Shown: positions 13,665-22,697, counted from the stretch's first letter. The stretch: 23,835 nt of DNA from SB15 sp964557285 (GCA_964557285.1 CAZKZS010000031.1:1-23835); one strand, 5' to 3'. A program made the numbers and translations. Notes: generated by a model not told the origin, from the sequence alone.

Positions 13665-14675
13665 ATGACTACTTTACAGCGTGTCGCAGAACGGGCAGGG
13701 GTTTCTACTGCTACCGTTTCCAAAGTGCTTTCTAATACCCCATATTTCACAGAAGAAACCCGTCGTAAGGTGATGCAGGCGGTGGAAGAATTAGGATATG
13801 TTCCGAATCTGGCAGCGCGTGCGCTTTCTTCTGGCAGAACCAATATCATCGCGGTGGTGTTCCCACAGATTTTTGACGCGATTTTCACCGACCCGTTTAT
13901 GCTGCATCTGCTGGAAGGGGTAGAAGATGAATGTCACCAGCATGGGTATAACATGCTGATGAGTACCCCCCGGCTGACCCCGTATGGTTTTGATGCCCAT
14001 TATCAGCAGTTGATTCAAAGCGGCTATGCGGACGGCATTGTTGCGCTGGACAACGTTCCGGCGCGTTCGGTGCTGCAAATTGCCCATGAACGGGAACTTC
14101 CTGCCGTCGGCATTGGCTATCACGATAACAAACATCATGTGCGGAGTGACGATATTTCCGGTGCAAGCCAGATCATGCAGCACGTTCTGGAACTGGGTCA
14201 TCGGCGGATTGGGATTATCAGCGTGGCGGAGGAATTAAATTTTTCGGTGCGCCGCCGTTTAAATGGTCTGCGGGCTGCTGCCGAAAAACGCCATGTAGAA
14301 TTTGAAGCGCTGCCCCGCGCCGACGGTGATTTTTCCATCCGCAGTGGGGGGCAGGCGGCTGATACACTGCTCACCCGACATCCCGAACTGACCGCCATTA
14401 TTTGTTTAAATGACCGGATGGCAATGGGCGCAATTCAGCAGGCGCGGCTTCTGGGACGGAGTATACCGGAAGATTTAAGCATTGTCGGTTATGACGATAT
14501 TCCTGGCGCGGCTGTTTTTGCGCCGCCCCTAACGACGATTAACCAGCAGGCCCCAGAAATTGGCCGGATGGCTACACGGATGTTATTTGAGTTGATTGAT
14601 GGTGGCAGCCCGCCACCTGTCACCGTGCCGCCGTTGCTGGTTGTGCGTCAGAGTTCTGCACCCCCTAAAGAGTAA
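13665..14675 (+). CDS. LacI-family transcriptional regulator
   Basis: A 336-residue sugar-responsive repressor. The N-terminal HTH (LQRVAERAGVSTATVSKVL, about 4-22) and hinge helix (PNLAARALSSGRTN, about 47-60, with the usual leucine that inserts at the central CG of the operator) are canonical. They are followed by a periplasmic-binding-protein-like effector domain (about 62-330) containing the typical ICLNDRMAMGAIQ and SIVGYDDIPGA segments. It is first in the sugar locus, 88 bases upstream of the sugar-binding protein gene. It most likely represses itself and the downstream transport and glycosidase genes until a galactoside-derived sugar binds. The effector identity is inference. Confidence 0.95.
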   Translation: MTTLQRVAERAGVSTATVSKVLSNTPYFTEETRRKVMQAVEELGYVPNLAARALSSGRTNIIAVVFPQIFDAIFTDPFMLHLLEGVEDECHQHGYNMLMSTPRLTPYGFDAHYQQLIQSGYADGIVALDNVPARSVLQIAHERELPAVGIGYHDNKHHVRSDDISGASQIMQHVLELGHRRIGIISVAEELNFSVRRRLNGLRAAAEKRHVEFEALPRADGDFSIRSGGQAADTLLTRHPELTAIICLNDRMAMGAIQQARLLGRSIPEDLSIVGYDDIPGAAVFAPPLTTINQQAPEIGRMATRMLFELIDGGSPPPVTVPPLLVVRQSSAPPKE

Positions 14676-14720
14676 AAAAACGCGCATGAGAGAAAGGAGC
14701 TTATCATCCCAAAACCACTC

Positions 14721-14732
14721 ATGAACGTTCAT
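14721..14732. promoter_or_regulatory. Candidate second operator before the sugar-binding protein
   Basis: ATGAACGTTCAT is a perfect 12-base palindrome with a central CG, 31 bases upstream of the binding-protein ATG. It shares the LacI-type centre but not the arm sequence of the 13629-13650 operator. It could be a weaker site of the same regulator or a site of another one. TACAAT at 14742-14747 is nearby, but no matching -35 was seen. Confidence 0.35.
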
Positions 14733-14763
14733 CGTATCGAATACAATTTTTAAGGAGAGTACC

Positions 14764-16044
14764 ATGTCGAAACGTTTTCTGGTAGTAGCTTTAGTGCTTG
14801 TGATGACAGTGACGGCCTTTGCCGTGCCGCTGACTTCCGCACAGGAAGAAGTCCAACTCGTCTGGCGTACCCGTCCGGACAATCAGGCAGAAATTGATGT
14901 ATATACGGCAGCCAGCCAGCAGATTGATGAAGCCTGGGAAGGCGTGAGCCTCACCTACAGCCCCGGTGGACAGGAAGGCGCAGGCTATCAGGATGTGCTG
15001 ATTGCGGAATTGGAAGCCGGCACCGCCCCCGATGTATTCTGGATTCCCGGCACGGATGTTGCCCGTTTTGCGGAACTGGGTCTGATTATGAACCTGCATG
15101 ACCTGGCCGCCGCCGACCCCGATTTTAACGCCGAAGATTTTTATCCCGGCCCGATGAGCTTCCTCACCACGCCTTTGGAAGAAGGTCAGGAAGTGCTGTG
15201 GGGGCTGCCCCGTGACGTATCCGCTTTTGCGATTTATTACAACGCCGACCTGTTCGATGAAGCTGGCCTCGAATATCCGGCGGCTGGCTGGACATGGGAC
15301 GACTTCTTCACCGCAGCCGAAGAAATCACCAATCTGGGTGAAGAAATCAAAGGCTTTGGCATGAACGCATGGTGGGCGAACTGGGGTTACTGGATTAACG
15401 CGGCTGGCTCACGTTTCTTCACCGAAGATTACAAAGCCTGCGGCCTGAACAACGAAGCTACTGTTGCCGGTCTGGAAGCTGCCCGCAGCCTGTTTGAAAA
15501 TGGCTGGGCGGTTCCGTGGGGTGAAGATTCCGAACCGCCTTTCCTGGCGGGCAATGTTGGGATGTTCATGAACGGACGCTGGGCAACCCCCGGCACGATT
15601 GCCAACGCGGACTTTAACTGGAACGTTGCTCCGCTGCCCGAAGGCCCCGGCGGACCGACCAACTGGCTGTTCTGGGGCGCTTATGTAGTGAACGCCAACA
15701 CCCCGCATCCCGAAGAAGCGTGGGAGTTAGTGACCCGTTTGACCAGCGCCGAAATTCAGGGGCAGATTGCCTCCCTCGGTGCGAACATCCCCAGCCGTGT
15801 GACCCAGGATGCGATTGACCTGTTCCTCGGCACGCTGCCCGATTCGGGTGTCAATAACCAGGTCTTTACCGATGGCCTTCAGGTAGCTGTGACTGAAGCA
15901 CCCCTGTTCTTTGGCGACTGGCCTGCCATTGACGCTGAATATGCCAACCAGGTGAATCTGGTACTTAATGGCGAACTCACGGCACAGGAATTTGCAGATA
16001 CCATTTGTGACCGTGTTGCGCCTCTGTTTGACAGCGCCCAATAA
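14764..16044 (+). CDS. Sugar ABC transporter substrate-binding protein
   Basis: A 426-residue extracytoplasmic solute-binding protein of family 1 (MalE/UgpB type). A classic signal peptide occupies residues 1-26 (basic start, hydrophobic VVALVLVMTVTAFAV, then TSA/QEE cleavage). No lipobox cysteine is present, so it would be released or held by other means. The body has the family pattern: PDVFWIPGTDVARFAELG, LWGLPRDVSAFAIYYNADLF and an aromatic-rich sugar pocket (WWANWGYW, about 200-207). AAGGAG is placed six bases before ATG. The two permeases and two glycosidases downstream indicate an oligosaccharide ligand, possibly galactose-containing. Confidence 0.95.
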   Translation: MSKRFLVVALVLVMTVTAFAVPLTSAQEEVQLVWRTRPDNQAEIDVYTAASQQIDEAWEGVSLTYSPGGQEGAGYQDVLIAELEAGTAPDVFWIPGTDVARFAELGLIMNLHDLAAADPDFNAEDFYPGPMSFLTTPLEEGQEVLWGLPRDVSAFAIYYNADLFDEAGLEYPAAGWTWDDFFTAAEEITNLGEEIKGFGMNAWWANWGYWINAAGSRFFTEDYKACGLNNEATVAGLEAARSLFENGWAVPWGEDSEPPFLAGNVGMFMNGRWATPGTIANADFNWNVAPLPEGPGGPTNWLFWGAYVVNANTPHPEEAWELVTRLTSAEIQGQIASLGANIPSRVTQDAIDLFLGTLPDSGVNNQVFTDGLQVAVTEAPLFFGDWPAIDAEYANQVNLVLNGELTAQEFADTICDRVAPLFDSAQ

Positions 16045-16067
16045 ACGCGCTACCGCTTCATGATTGG

Positions 16068-16087
16068 GGGAGGCCAATTGGCCTCCC
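16068..16087 (+). promoter_or_regulatory. Perfect stem-loop between binding protein and permease
   Basis: GGGAGGCC, loop AATT, GGCCTCCC: a perfect 8-bp GC-rich stem with no T run after it. It sits 24 bases after the binding-protein stop and 25 bases before the next start. Such structures in malE-malF-like operons protect upstream mRNA and raise binding-protein levels relative to permeases. Confidence 0.7.
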
Positions 16088-16112
16088 TATTGCATACCGG
16101 AAAGGCTGATTG

Positions 16113-17789
16113 ATGGCTACAGTAGTCACCGCCCGGAAACAAAGTCAAAACTTACCAGCGATTATTTACTTAAATGCCGCCTGGAATGTCGTCATTTTGC
16201 TGGGCAGTCTGGCCCTGTCGTATATTCTTTTTACAGAAGAACCCAACAAACAACTCAAAGATTTAGGCGATAATGTTCGTTATTTTCTTGCCATTGTCGC
16301 CCTGATTCCTGCTGCTGCTGCCGTTTATAGTATTCTGGGACTGCTGAGTCGGCGTCCGGGTGGGCGGTATGCGTCAATGGCCTTAAATTACGTGGGTGCT
16401 GTTCTTTCCTTTTTGTATCTGCTGCATGTCTGGGGGGTGTTTATTGCCTTTGACGACGCCGGAAAAGCACTTTTTGATAACAGCTTCCTGCTCTGGGGAT
16501 TTGTTATCGCCTATGCGGTTTACTGGCTGGCGGGTCGCCTCCCCGAACATACATCCTCACGTCGTAATCTGGAAATGTTCAGTATCGGGATTGCTATGCT
16601 GTCGCTGATTGCGGTGCTGCTGTTGGGCGGGGCGCTGGAAGGCATCTGGCACGTTATTGCTACTTACGACGAACCGCGCACCTGGCTTGTCACCGTTGTA
16701 ACCATTATTTTTGCCTATGTGGGCTATGAAATTTTGCAACTGGGTGAGTTTTTTGGCGAAACCCCCGACCAGCGCACGGCATGGCAGGGCTGGCTGATGG
16801 TGTCTCCCAATGTCATCGGGTTTATGCTGTTTTTTGCCGGCCCCCTGCTGCTGTCGTTTTATCTGAGTTTTACCGACAGCCAGCCCGGAAATGTACCGGA
16901 TGTCATCGGATTCAAAAATTACGGCGATATTCTGGGGCTGGAATTTAAAACACTCGATAACGTAGAGGCCAACCCGCAGACCGCGCTCAGTTTTGGTTAT
17001 ACCCCGCTTGACGATTTTAAAATTGGCGATTCGCGGCTGGTCATCGGCGCAAAAGACGTGATGTTCTGGAAAAGTTTGCGGAACACCATCGCCTTTTGTT
17101 TGATGCTCGTTCCCCTGAGTTCGATTCCGGCGCTGCTGCTGGCAGTAATTTTAAATTCTAAAATCCCCGGCATGAAGTTTTTCCGCGCCGTGTACTTTCT
17201 GCCGTCAGTGGCGGCGGTGGTCGGAACAGCGCTCATCTGGCGCTGGCTGTATGCGTCTGATATTGGGTATATCAACTACACCATTTCGGAAATTGTCCAG
17301 TTTGTGAACAGCACATTTGGCACAAGTATCAAAGATCAAAAAACGCAGTGGCTGACCAATCAGGGAATCGTGCTGTTTTCGATTGTGATGCTAGCGGCAT
17401 GGCAGGCAGTAGGCTTTAATACGGTGCTGTTTTTGGCGGGTTTGCAGGGCATCCCCAATACGCTTTATGAAGCCTCTTTTGTAGACGGGGCAAATCGGGT
17501 GCAGCAGTTCCGCCATATTACGCTGCCTCTGCTTGCACCAACGACTTTTTACGTGATTGTCACCACCGTGATTACCGGACTTCAGGTGTTTAACGAACCC
17601 TACGCGCTGATTTCATCGCGTCCTATACCGGAGGCGGCAACCACATCGGTGATTTACCTGTACAATCGCGGCTTTTTCCGGTTTGAGTTTGGTTATGCGT
17701 CGGCGGTGGCGTGGCTGCTGTTTGCGCTGATTTTCCTGGTCACGATTGCCCAGTTCCGTGTGCAGCGTGCCACTAATTATGATGCGTAA
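16113..17789 (+). CDS. Sugar ABC transporter permease 1 (MalF type) with extra N-terminal membrane domain
   Basis: A 558-residue inner-membrane permease, much longer than the usual 290-310. The canonical permease begins at about residue 225 (WLMVSPNVIGFMLFFAGPLLLSFYLSFTD) and includes the EAA loop YEASFVDGANRVQQFRHITLPLL, seen here at about 447-469, which docks the ATPase. Ahead of it, residues 19-210 contain about six further hydrophobic helices (roughly 19-40, 57-78, 88-112, 124-141, 155-175, 188-208) with no family I recognise. An enlarged loop (about 273-312) follows the first core helices. ATG 16113 is chosen (GGAAAGG seven bases upstream). Permease 2 starts 11 bases after its stop. Confidence 0.92.
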   Translation: MATVVTARKQSQNLPAIIYLNAAWNVVILLGSLALSYILFTEEPNKQLKDLGDNVRYFLAIVALIPAAAAVYSILGLLSRRPGGRYASMALNYVGAVLSFLYLLHVWGVFIAFDDAGKALFDNSFLLWGFVIAYAVYWLAGRLPEHTSSRRNLEMFSIGIAMLSLIAVLLLGGALEGIWHVIATYDEPRTWLVTVVTIIFAYVGYEILQLGEFFGETPDQRTAWQGWLMVSPNVIGFMLFFAGPLLLSFYLSFTDSQPGNVPDVIGFKNYGDILGLEFKTLDNVEANPQTALSFGYTPLDDFKIGDSRLVIGAKDVMFWKSLRNTIAFCLMLVPLSSIPALLLAVILNSKIPGMKFFRAVYFLPSVAAVVGTALIWRWLYASDIGYINYTISEIVQFVNSTFGTSIKDQKTQWLTNQGIVLFSIVMLAAWQAVGFNTVLFLAGLQGIPNTLYEASFVDGANRVQQFRHITLPLLAPTTFYVIVTTVITGLQVFNEPYALISSRPIPEAATTSVIYLYNRGFFRFEFGYASAVAWLLFALIFLVTIAQFRVQRATNYDA

Positions 17790-17800
17790 AGGGGCGACTC

Positions 17801-19033
17801 ATGGATAATTCAAAAGCCCGACTCTGGGCGTTGCGTCTGATGGTGTATCTGCTGCTGGGCGGGTGCGGGTTTATCATGCTGTTTCCCTTCACCTACATGA
17901 TGTTCACGTCGGTAAAAAATTCAACCGACGTGTTTCACTATCCCCCGCGTATGCTGCCTTACAGTCCGGTTACGGCCGACTATGAGGGGCAAACGCTGCC
18001 CGTCTACCGTTTTGAGATTGACGGCAAAACCCATGAGATGGTGCTGACGGAAGAAAAAGTGCGTTACGGCTTTTTCACCACGCAGGAAAATATTCAGGTG
18101 GATAACCCGCGTGAAAGTAAAATCCTGGTGGAAATACCTATTGATGAGGCCGTTGAAACCGAAGAAGAAGTCACCGTCACCGACCCCACAAGCGGGGAAG
18201 CGGATAGTTTTACCGTTTTTGATGTGCCTGTTGACGGGGAAACCCAAAAACTGCTGCTGGCCTATCGTTCATCGCTGGATGTTTTTGTTGACCCGAAAAA
18301 TCCCGCCATCAAACAGGATGCCGTTGCCCGTACCGCCAAACCCGTTGAAGAAGTGGATTTTCAATGGGATAACTACGATACGGTTTTAGGGTTAAATCTG
18401 GATCGGGCGTTCACCAACACCATCCTTGTAACTATCGGTGTGACGCTGGGGCAGTTGGTCACGTCGATTTTTGGCGGGTATGCGTTTGCGCGGATTCCTT
18501 TTCCGGGGCGCAATACCATTTTTATCCTGTATCTTGGCTCAATCATGATTCCGTTTGTGGTGCTGATTGTGCCACTTTATCGCCTCATGGTGGTGCTGGG
18601 CTGGCAGGACAGATTGGTGTCGCTGGTTGTCCCCTGGATATTTACGGCGTATGGCACATTTTTGATGCGGCAGTTCTTTTTGAGCATCCCGCATGAAATT
18701 GAGGAGGCCGCCCTGCTGGATGGAGCAAGCCGTTTCCGTATTCTGTGGACAATTTTTGTGCCACTCAGCACGCCAGTGGTTGCAACCCAGGCCATTTTTA
18801 CCTTCCTGTATGCCTGGAACAGTTTTTTGTGGCCTCTCATCATTATTGGGGAAGGGGACGAGCGAAATCCAGTTTTAACGCTGGCGCTGATTCAACTAAG
18901 CAATATCGCCGCCGATAAACCCAATCTGGTGATGACAGGTGCTGCGATTGCCATTTTACCCCCCATCATTGTCTTTATTCTGGCGCAACGGTACTTCATT
19001 GAAAGTGTCAGCAGTTCGGCAGTGAAGGGGTAA
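17801..19033 (+). CDS. Sugar ABC transporter permease 2 (MalG type) with large extracytoplasmic insertion
   Basis: A 410-residue permease; the usual MalG type is about 280. Helix 1 lies at about 12-34. Between it and helix 2 (about 205-228) there is an insertion of roughly 130 residues (about 56-186). It is rich in Glu, Thr and Val with beta-strand-like segments, such as LPVYRFEIDGKTHEM, and would sit outside the membrane. The standard FQWDNYDTVL segment preceding helix 2 is at 187-196. The EAA motif is intact (EAALLDGASRFRILWTIFVPL, at about 298-318). Together with permease 1 it forms the channel for the sugar importer. No ATPase gene is present in the locus. Confidence 0.93.
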   Translation: MDNSKARLWALRLMVYLLLGGCGFIMLFPFTYMMFTSVKNSTDVFHYPPRMLPYSPVTADYEGQTLPVYRFEIDGKTHEMVLTEEKVRYGFFTTQENIQVDNPRESKILVEIPIDEAVETEEEVTVTDPTSGEADSFTVFDVPVDGETQKLLLAYRSSLDVFVDPKNPAIKQDAVARTAKPVEEVDFQWDNYDTVLGLNLDRAFTNTILVTIGVTLGQLVTSIFGGYAFARIPFPGRNTIFILYLGSIMIPFVVLIVPLYRLMVVLGWQDRLVSLVVPWIFTAYGTFLMRQFFLSIPHEIEEAALLDGASRFRILWTIFVPLSTPVVATQAIFTFLYAWNSFLWPLIIIGEGDERNPVLTLALIQLSNIAADKPNLVMTGAAIAILPPIIVFILAQRYFIESVSSSAVKG

Positions 19034-19046
19034 AACAGGTGTTTTG

Positions 19047-19075
19047 TGGGGTGCGGTTGGGATGACCGCCCCTAC
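19047..19075. repeat. REP-like GC palindrome between permease 2 and GH42 genes
   Basis: GGGG...GCGGT at 19048-19057 pairs with ACCGC...CCCC at 19065-19072 around GGGATG, and the right end reads CCCCTAC. It resembles the dispersed GTAGGGGC/GCCCCTAC intergenic palindromes common in Chloroflexota and cyanobacteria. It may also stabilise mRNA between transport and hydrolase genes. Confidence 0.5.
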
Positions 19076-19116
19076 ATGCTACCCAACTTTATTCTCACAA
19101 GAGAAGGACTCCTACG

Positions 19117-20991
19117 ATGCCAATAACAGGCTGTGCATATTATCCTGAACACTGGCCGCGTGACCGATGGGAAACGGACGCGGCGCTGATGCGTGAGGCA
19201 GGATTAAGTGTTGTGCGTGTGGGCGAATTCGCCTGGGATAAATTTGAGCCTCACCCGGGCGAATATGATTTTGGATGGATGGATGAAGCCATCGAGATTC
19301 TGGCGCGGGAGGGGTTAAAAATTGTCATGTGTACCCCCACCGCAACCCCTCCCCCCTGGCTGCTGACTCAGCATCCTGAAATTTTGCGGGTAGAACAAAA
19401 CGGCGTGCGGGTCAGTGCGGGGGGGCGGCGGCACAGCTGCGCCAATGTTCCCGCCTACTTACGTCATTCGCGCCGGATGGTGGATGTTTTTACGAAACAC
19501 TACGGCAGCCATCCCGCGATTATCGGCTGGCAGATTGACAATGAATTTGGCTGCGGCGAAACCACGCGCTGCTACTGTGACCACTGCCGCCAGCGTTTTC
19601 ATGAATGGTTGCAGGAAAAATATGGTACGCTGGAAAGTCTCAACGCTGCCTGGGGAACGCAGTTCTGGGGCATGACCTATCATGCCTGGTCGGAAATTCC
19701 GATTCCAGGGATTACCACAGAACCACAGAGTCCGGCCATGCGTCTGGATTACCGCCGTTTTTCATCGGATAGCTGGGTGCGTTTCCAGAAGATGCAAATT
19801 GAATTTTTGCGTCAGAACGCGCCGGAGCGCTGGATTACCCATAATTTGATGATTCGTCACTGGTCACTGGATTACTGGAAGTTGGCCGCCGACCTGGATG
19901 TTGTGTCGTATGACAATTATCCGCACGGGGTACGTGGGCCGGCAGAAACCGCGATGAATCTGGACTTGATGCGCTCCTTCAAACGTAAGCCCTTCTGGAT
20001 TATGGAACAGCAGCCGGGGCGGGTGAACTGGCATCCTTATAACCCGCCCGTACCACCCGGACAGGTCAAATCATGGAGTCATCAGGATATTGCTCACGGC
20101 GCGGAAGCGGTTGTGTATTTCCGTTTTCGGGCGGGGCGGTTTGGTCAGGAACAGTACCATACCGGACTTTTAAAATGGGACGGGTCCCTTGACCAGTGTT
20201 TTTTTGAGGCTCAGGAGGTGGCGGCTGCCATACAAAATCTTCCTCATTTGACACGTCCACAGGCCAAAGTGGGTATCATTTTTGACTATGAGGATTTGTG
20301 GGCAATCGAACTTGAACCCGTTCACCGCGATTTTAGCTACTGGCAATTAGTCTATGAGATTTATAACCACTACTGGCAGGCCAGTATTCCGGTGGATTTT
20401 CTGCCGCGTGAAGCGGACTTCACCGGATATGAAACCGTCATTTTGCCCGCCGGAATCCTACAACACGCTGGCGAAGCCGAAAAATGGCGGGCATGGGTAG
20501 AACAGGGGGGTCACTTAATTATCACCTTCCGCACCGGAGTTCGTGAACCGGGCAGTATCGCGGTGAATGAAGCCCTACCCGCAGGCATGACGGATTTCAT
20601 CGGCGCAAAAGTATCGGGGTTTTATACCGCCCCGCCGGAAACCTATACCGATTGGCCTGCTCATCGCCCTGGCACCCAGATCACTTCACCTCAAGGGAAC
20701 AATTACAAAATCTGGGCGGAAACACTGGAAACCTCCACTGCCGACTCCATTTTTACCTATGCCGATGGGGTGCTGGCAGGCAAAACTGCTGCCACACGCC
20801 ACTCTATTGGGAAAGGGAGTGTGGTGTATGTGGGCTGCTGGCTCACGGATTGGGAAGCAGTTCTGGGCAAAACCAACAAACAACCGCTTCAAAGTTATCT
20901 TTTAAACGGGGATAACGGCTCAACATGGCGGATAACGTTTAACCCAAACCCTGATTTTTCTGTTGAATACGAAGAAAGTAAAACATCGTGA
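19117..20991 (+). CDS. GH42 beta-galactosidase
   Basis: Retaining glycosidase that removes terminal beta-D-galactose (some relatives act on alpha-L-arabinopyranosides). 624 residues, slightly shorter than most GH42 enzymes, with a reduced C-terminal beta domain. The TIM barrel runs to about residue 385. General acid/base is E143 in QIDNEFG and nucleophile is E297 in WIMEQQPGRVNW. The structural zinc site C108, C152, C154, C157 is complete. The trimerisation (B) domain follows (about 385-590). No signal peptide, so it is cytoplasmic, acting on imported oligosaccharide. The GTG start of the GH31 gene overlaps its TGA. Confidence 0.96.
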   Translation: MPITGCAYYPEHWPRDRWETDAALMREAGLSVVRVGEFAWDKFEPHPGEYDFGWMDEAIEILAREGLKIVMCTPTATPPPWLLTQHPEILRVEQNGVRVSAGGRRHSCANVPAYLRHSRRMVDVFTKHYGSHPAIIGWQIDNEFGCGETTRCYCDHCRQRFHEWLQEKYGTLESLNAAWGTQFWGMTYHAWSEIPIPGITTEPQSPAMRLDYRRFSSDSWVRFQKMQIEFLRQNAPERWITHNLMIRHWSLDYWKLAADLDVVSYDNYPHGVRGPAETAMNLDLMRSFKRKPFWIMEQQPGRVNWHPYNPPVPPGQVKSWSHQDIAHGAEAVVYFRFRAGRFGQEQYHTGLLKWDGSLDQCFFEAQEVAAAIQNLPHLTRPQAKVGIIFDYEDLWAIELEPVHRDFSYWQLVYEIYNHYWQASIPVDFLPREADFTGYETVILPAGILQHAGEAEKWRAWVEQGGHLIITFRTGVREPGSIAVNEALPAGMTDFIGAKVSGFYTAPPETYTDWPAHRPGTQITSPQGNNYKIWAETLETSTADSIFTYADGVLAGKTAATRHSIGKGSVVYVGCWLTDWEAVLGKTNKQPLQSYLLNGDNGSTWRITFNPNPDFSVEYEESKTS

Positions 20992-22685
20992 ACGCGCTTT
21001 CTATTCCTCATGTTAGTCCGGCGCACCCAGTGATTGAAAGCTGGCAGCACGGGGTTCTCTGGCATGGTGTCGATGAAGTGGTCATTGAATTGGGGGATGC
21101 TCACTGGTATGGGCAGGGAGCGCTGGTGCATCAACTCTGGCCGCTTGAAAAAATGGCACAGTACGCCGCCCCATTTCTCACCAGTGATAACGGGAATACG
21201 GGACTGCTGGGCATTTTACATCCCTTCTGGTGGACATCTACCGGATTGGGGATTCTGGTGGAAGGGAATGAAATAAGCACCAGTTTTAACGCACCTTTGG
21301 AAGGTGAACCCCCGCCCCACAGCCTGAAACAGCCTGCCCCTCTCGATATTCGCCCGCCGTGTGCCAGAGGACTTCGCACCGATGGACTGCTGCAAATTCG
21401 GGGCAAAAATCTGACGATTCGCTTTTTTGAGCTTGCTAATGCGCGGGAAGTGGTGGAAGCGTACTGGCAGCTTCTTGAGGTTACACCCGCGCCGCCCCGC
21501 CGATTTTTTGAAAAACCTCTGTGGACAACGTGGGCGCAGTTCAAAAATCACATTTCGCATGAGGTAGTGCTGGATTTTGCCCACAAAATCGTAGACTATG
21601 GCTTTTCCTGCGGTACGCTGGGGATTGATGCCATGTGGCAGGATGTGTTTGGCAATACCCGCTTTGATTCGGTGAAGTTCCCCAATCCCAGACAAACAAC
21701 GGAAGCCCTGCATCAGTTAGGGATGCACGTTACCCTGTGGACGATTCCGTTTTATACCCGCGAATCCGACCCATTTAAAATCGCCGTGGAAAAAGGGTAT
21801 GCGATTAAACTGGCAGACGGGTCGCCATATGTAGGAACGTGGTGGGATGAGGGCGAAATTGCCTTTTTAGATGTCTCGAATCCGGCGGCGGCTAACTGGC
21901 ATCTGGATAACTTGCAGCAAACCGCCGATGAAAGTGGGATTGATGGCTTTAAATTTGACGCAGGGGAAGGGCTGTTTTACAACCGTTCCGGTCTGGTCTG
22001 GCATAACCCTGTAACACCGAATCGGGCGAATCAGCTTTATATTGAACATGCTTCGCGGCGTTTCCCCTGGTCGGATGTGCGTTCCGGCTGGCACAGTCAG
22101 TCGCGCTCAATGTTATTCCGCCAGTGGGATAAAGCGACCCTCTGGGGGTTTGATAACGGGCTGGCAAGCTGTATCACTCAGGCGATGACCCTGAATTTGT
22201 TGGGCTATCCCTATAGTTTCCCGGATATGATTGGCGGCAATAAGTATGGGGATGAGCAGGCAAAAACGCTCAGCGCGGAACTGCTGATTCGCTGGACTCA
22301 GGCGGTCGCGCCCATGCCCATTATCCAGTTCAGTCTTGCTCCCTGGGAACAGGGAAAAGAATGTGCGGAAATCTGCGCCCGTTACGCACGCCTGCATGAA
22401 GAACTGGCAGCACGTACTTACGGCATTAAAGGGCCAATTGTGCGCCCATTGTGGTGGATTGCACCAACAGATGAGCAGGCGCTGGTGTGCGCTGATGAAT
22501 ATCTCATTGGAGATGATTTACTGGTTGCGCCTGTAATTCAGCCGGAGGCAGAAAATCGGGATATTTACCTGCCAGAGGGCAACTGGCGAAGTTACTGGAA
22601 TAAAAATGAAAGCTACCAGGGGGGACAGTGGCTGCACCACTATCCTGCGCCGTTAGAGGTACTGCCATTATTTGAACGGGTTTAA
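20988..22685 (+). CDS. GH31 family glycoside hydrolase (MYORG/sulfoquinovosidase-like subgroup)
   Basis: A 565-residue cytoplasmic retaining alpha-glycosidase, with no signal peptide. The beta-sandwich N-domain (1-170) is followed by the catalytic barrel: WAQFKN near 180, LGIDAMWQD near 211-219, nucleophile D324 in GIDGFKFDAGE, acid/base D389 in LWGFDNGL, and a C-terminal beta region ending YWNKNESYQGG. The KFDAGE nucleophile loop is that of the MYORG/YihQ side of GH31, rather than of classical alpha-glucosidases (DMNE). Human MYORG was shown to be an alpha-galactosidase, so alpha-galactosidase activity is a reasonable guess beside a beta-galactosidase; alpha-glucosidase or sulfoquinovosidase remain possible. 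It starts with GTG overlapping the GH42 stop (GTGA), so the two are translationally coupled. Confidence 0.9.
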   Translation: MNALSIPHVSPAHPVIESWQHGVLWHGVDEVVIELGDAHWYGQGALVHQLWPLEKMAQYAAPFLTSDNGNTGLLGILHPFWWTSTGLGILVEGNEISTSFNAPLEGEPPPHSLKQPAPLDIRPPCARGLRTDGLLQIRGKNLTIRFFELANAREVVEAYWQLLEVTPAPPRRFFEKPLWTTWAQFKNHISHEVVLDFAHKIVDYGFSCGTLGIDAMWQDVFGNTRFDSVKFPNPRQTTEALHQLGMHVTLWTIPFYTRESDPFKIAVEKGYAIKLADGSPYVGTWWDEGEIAFLDVSNPAAANWHLDNLQQTADESGIDGFKFDAGEGLFYNRSGLVWHNPVTPNRANQLYIEHASRRFPWSDVRSGWHSQSRSMLFRQWDKATLWGFDNGLASCITQAMTLNLLGYPYSFPDMIGGNKYGDEQAKTLSAELLIRWTQAVAPMPIIQFSLAPWEQGKECAEICARYARLHEELAARTYGIKGPIVRPLWWIAPTDEQALVCADEYLIGDDLLVAPVIQPEAENRDIYLPEGNWRSYWNKNESYQGGQWLHHYPAPLEVLPLFERV

Positions 22686-22697
22686 AAAAACTGAGTA

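Noticed and set aside
14734..14747. GTAT-CGA-ATAC and TACAAT as a promoter of the sugar-binding protein gene
   Set aside because: No -35 at a proper distance, and the start site would fall on the ribosome-binding site.
21216..21713. 165-residue minus-strand open frame inside the GH31 gene
   Set aside because: Shadow of a long conserved coding sequence; Cys/Arg/Gly-rich composition without motifs.
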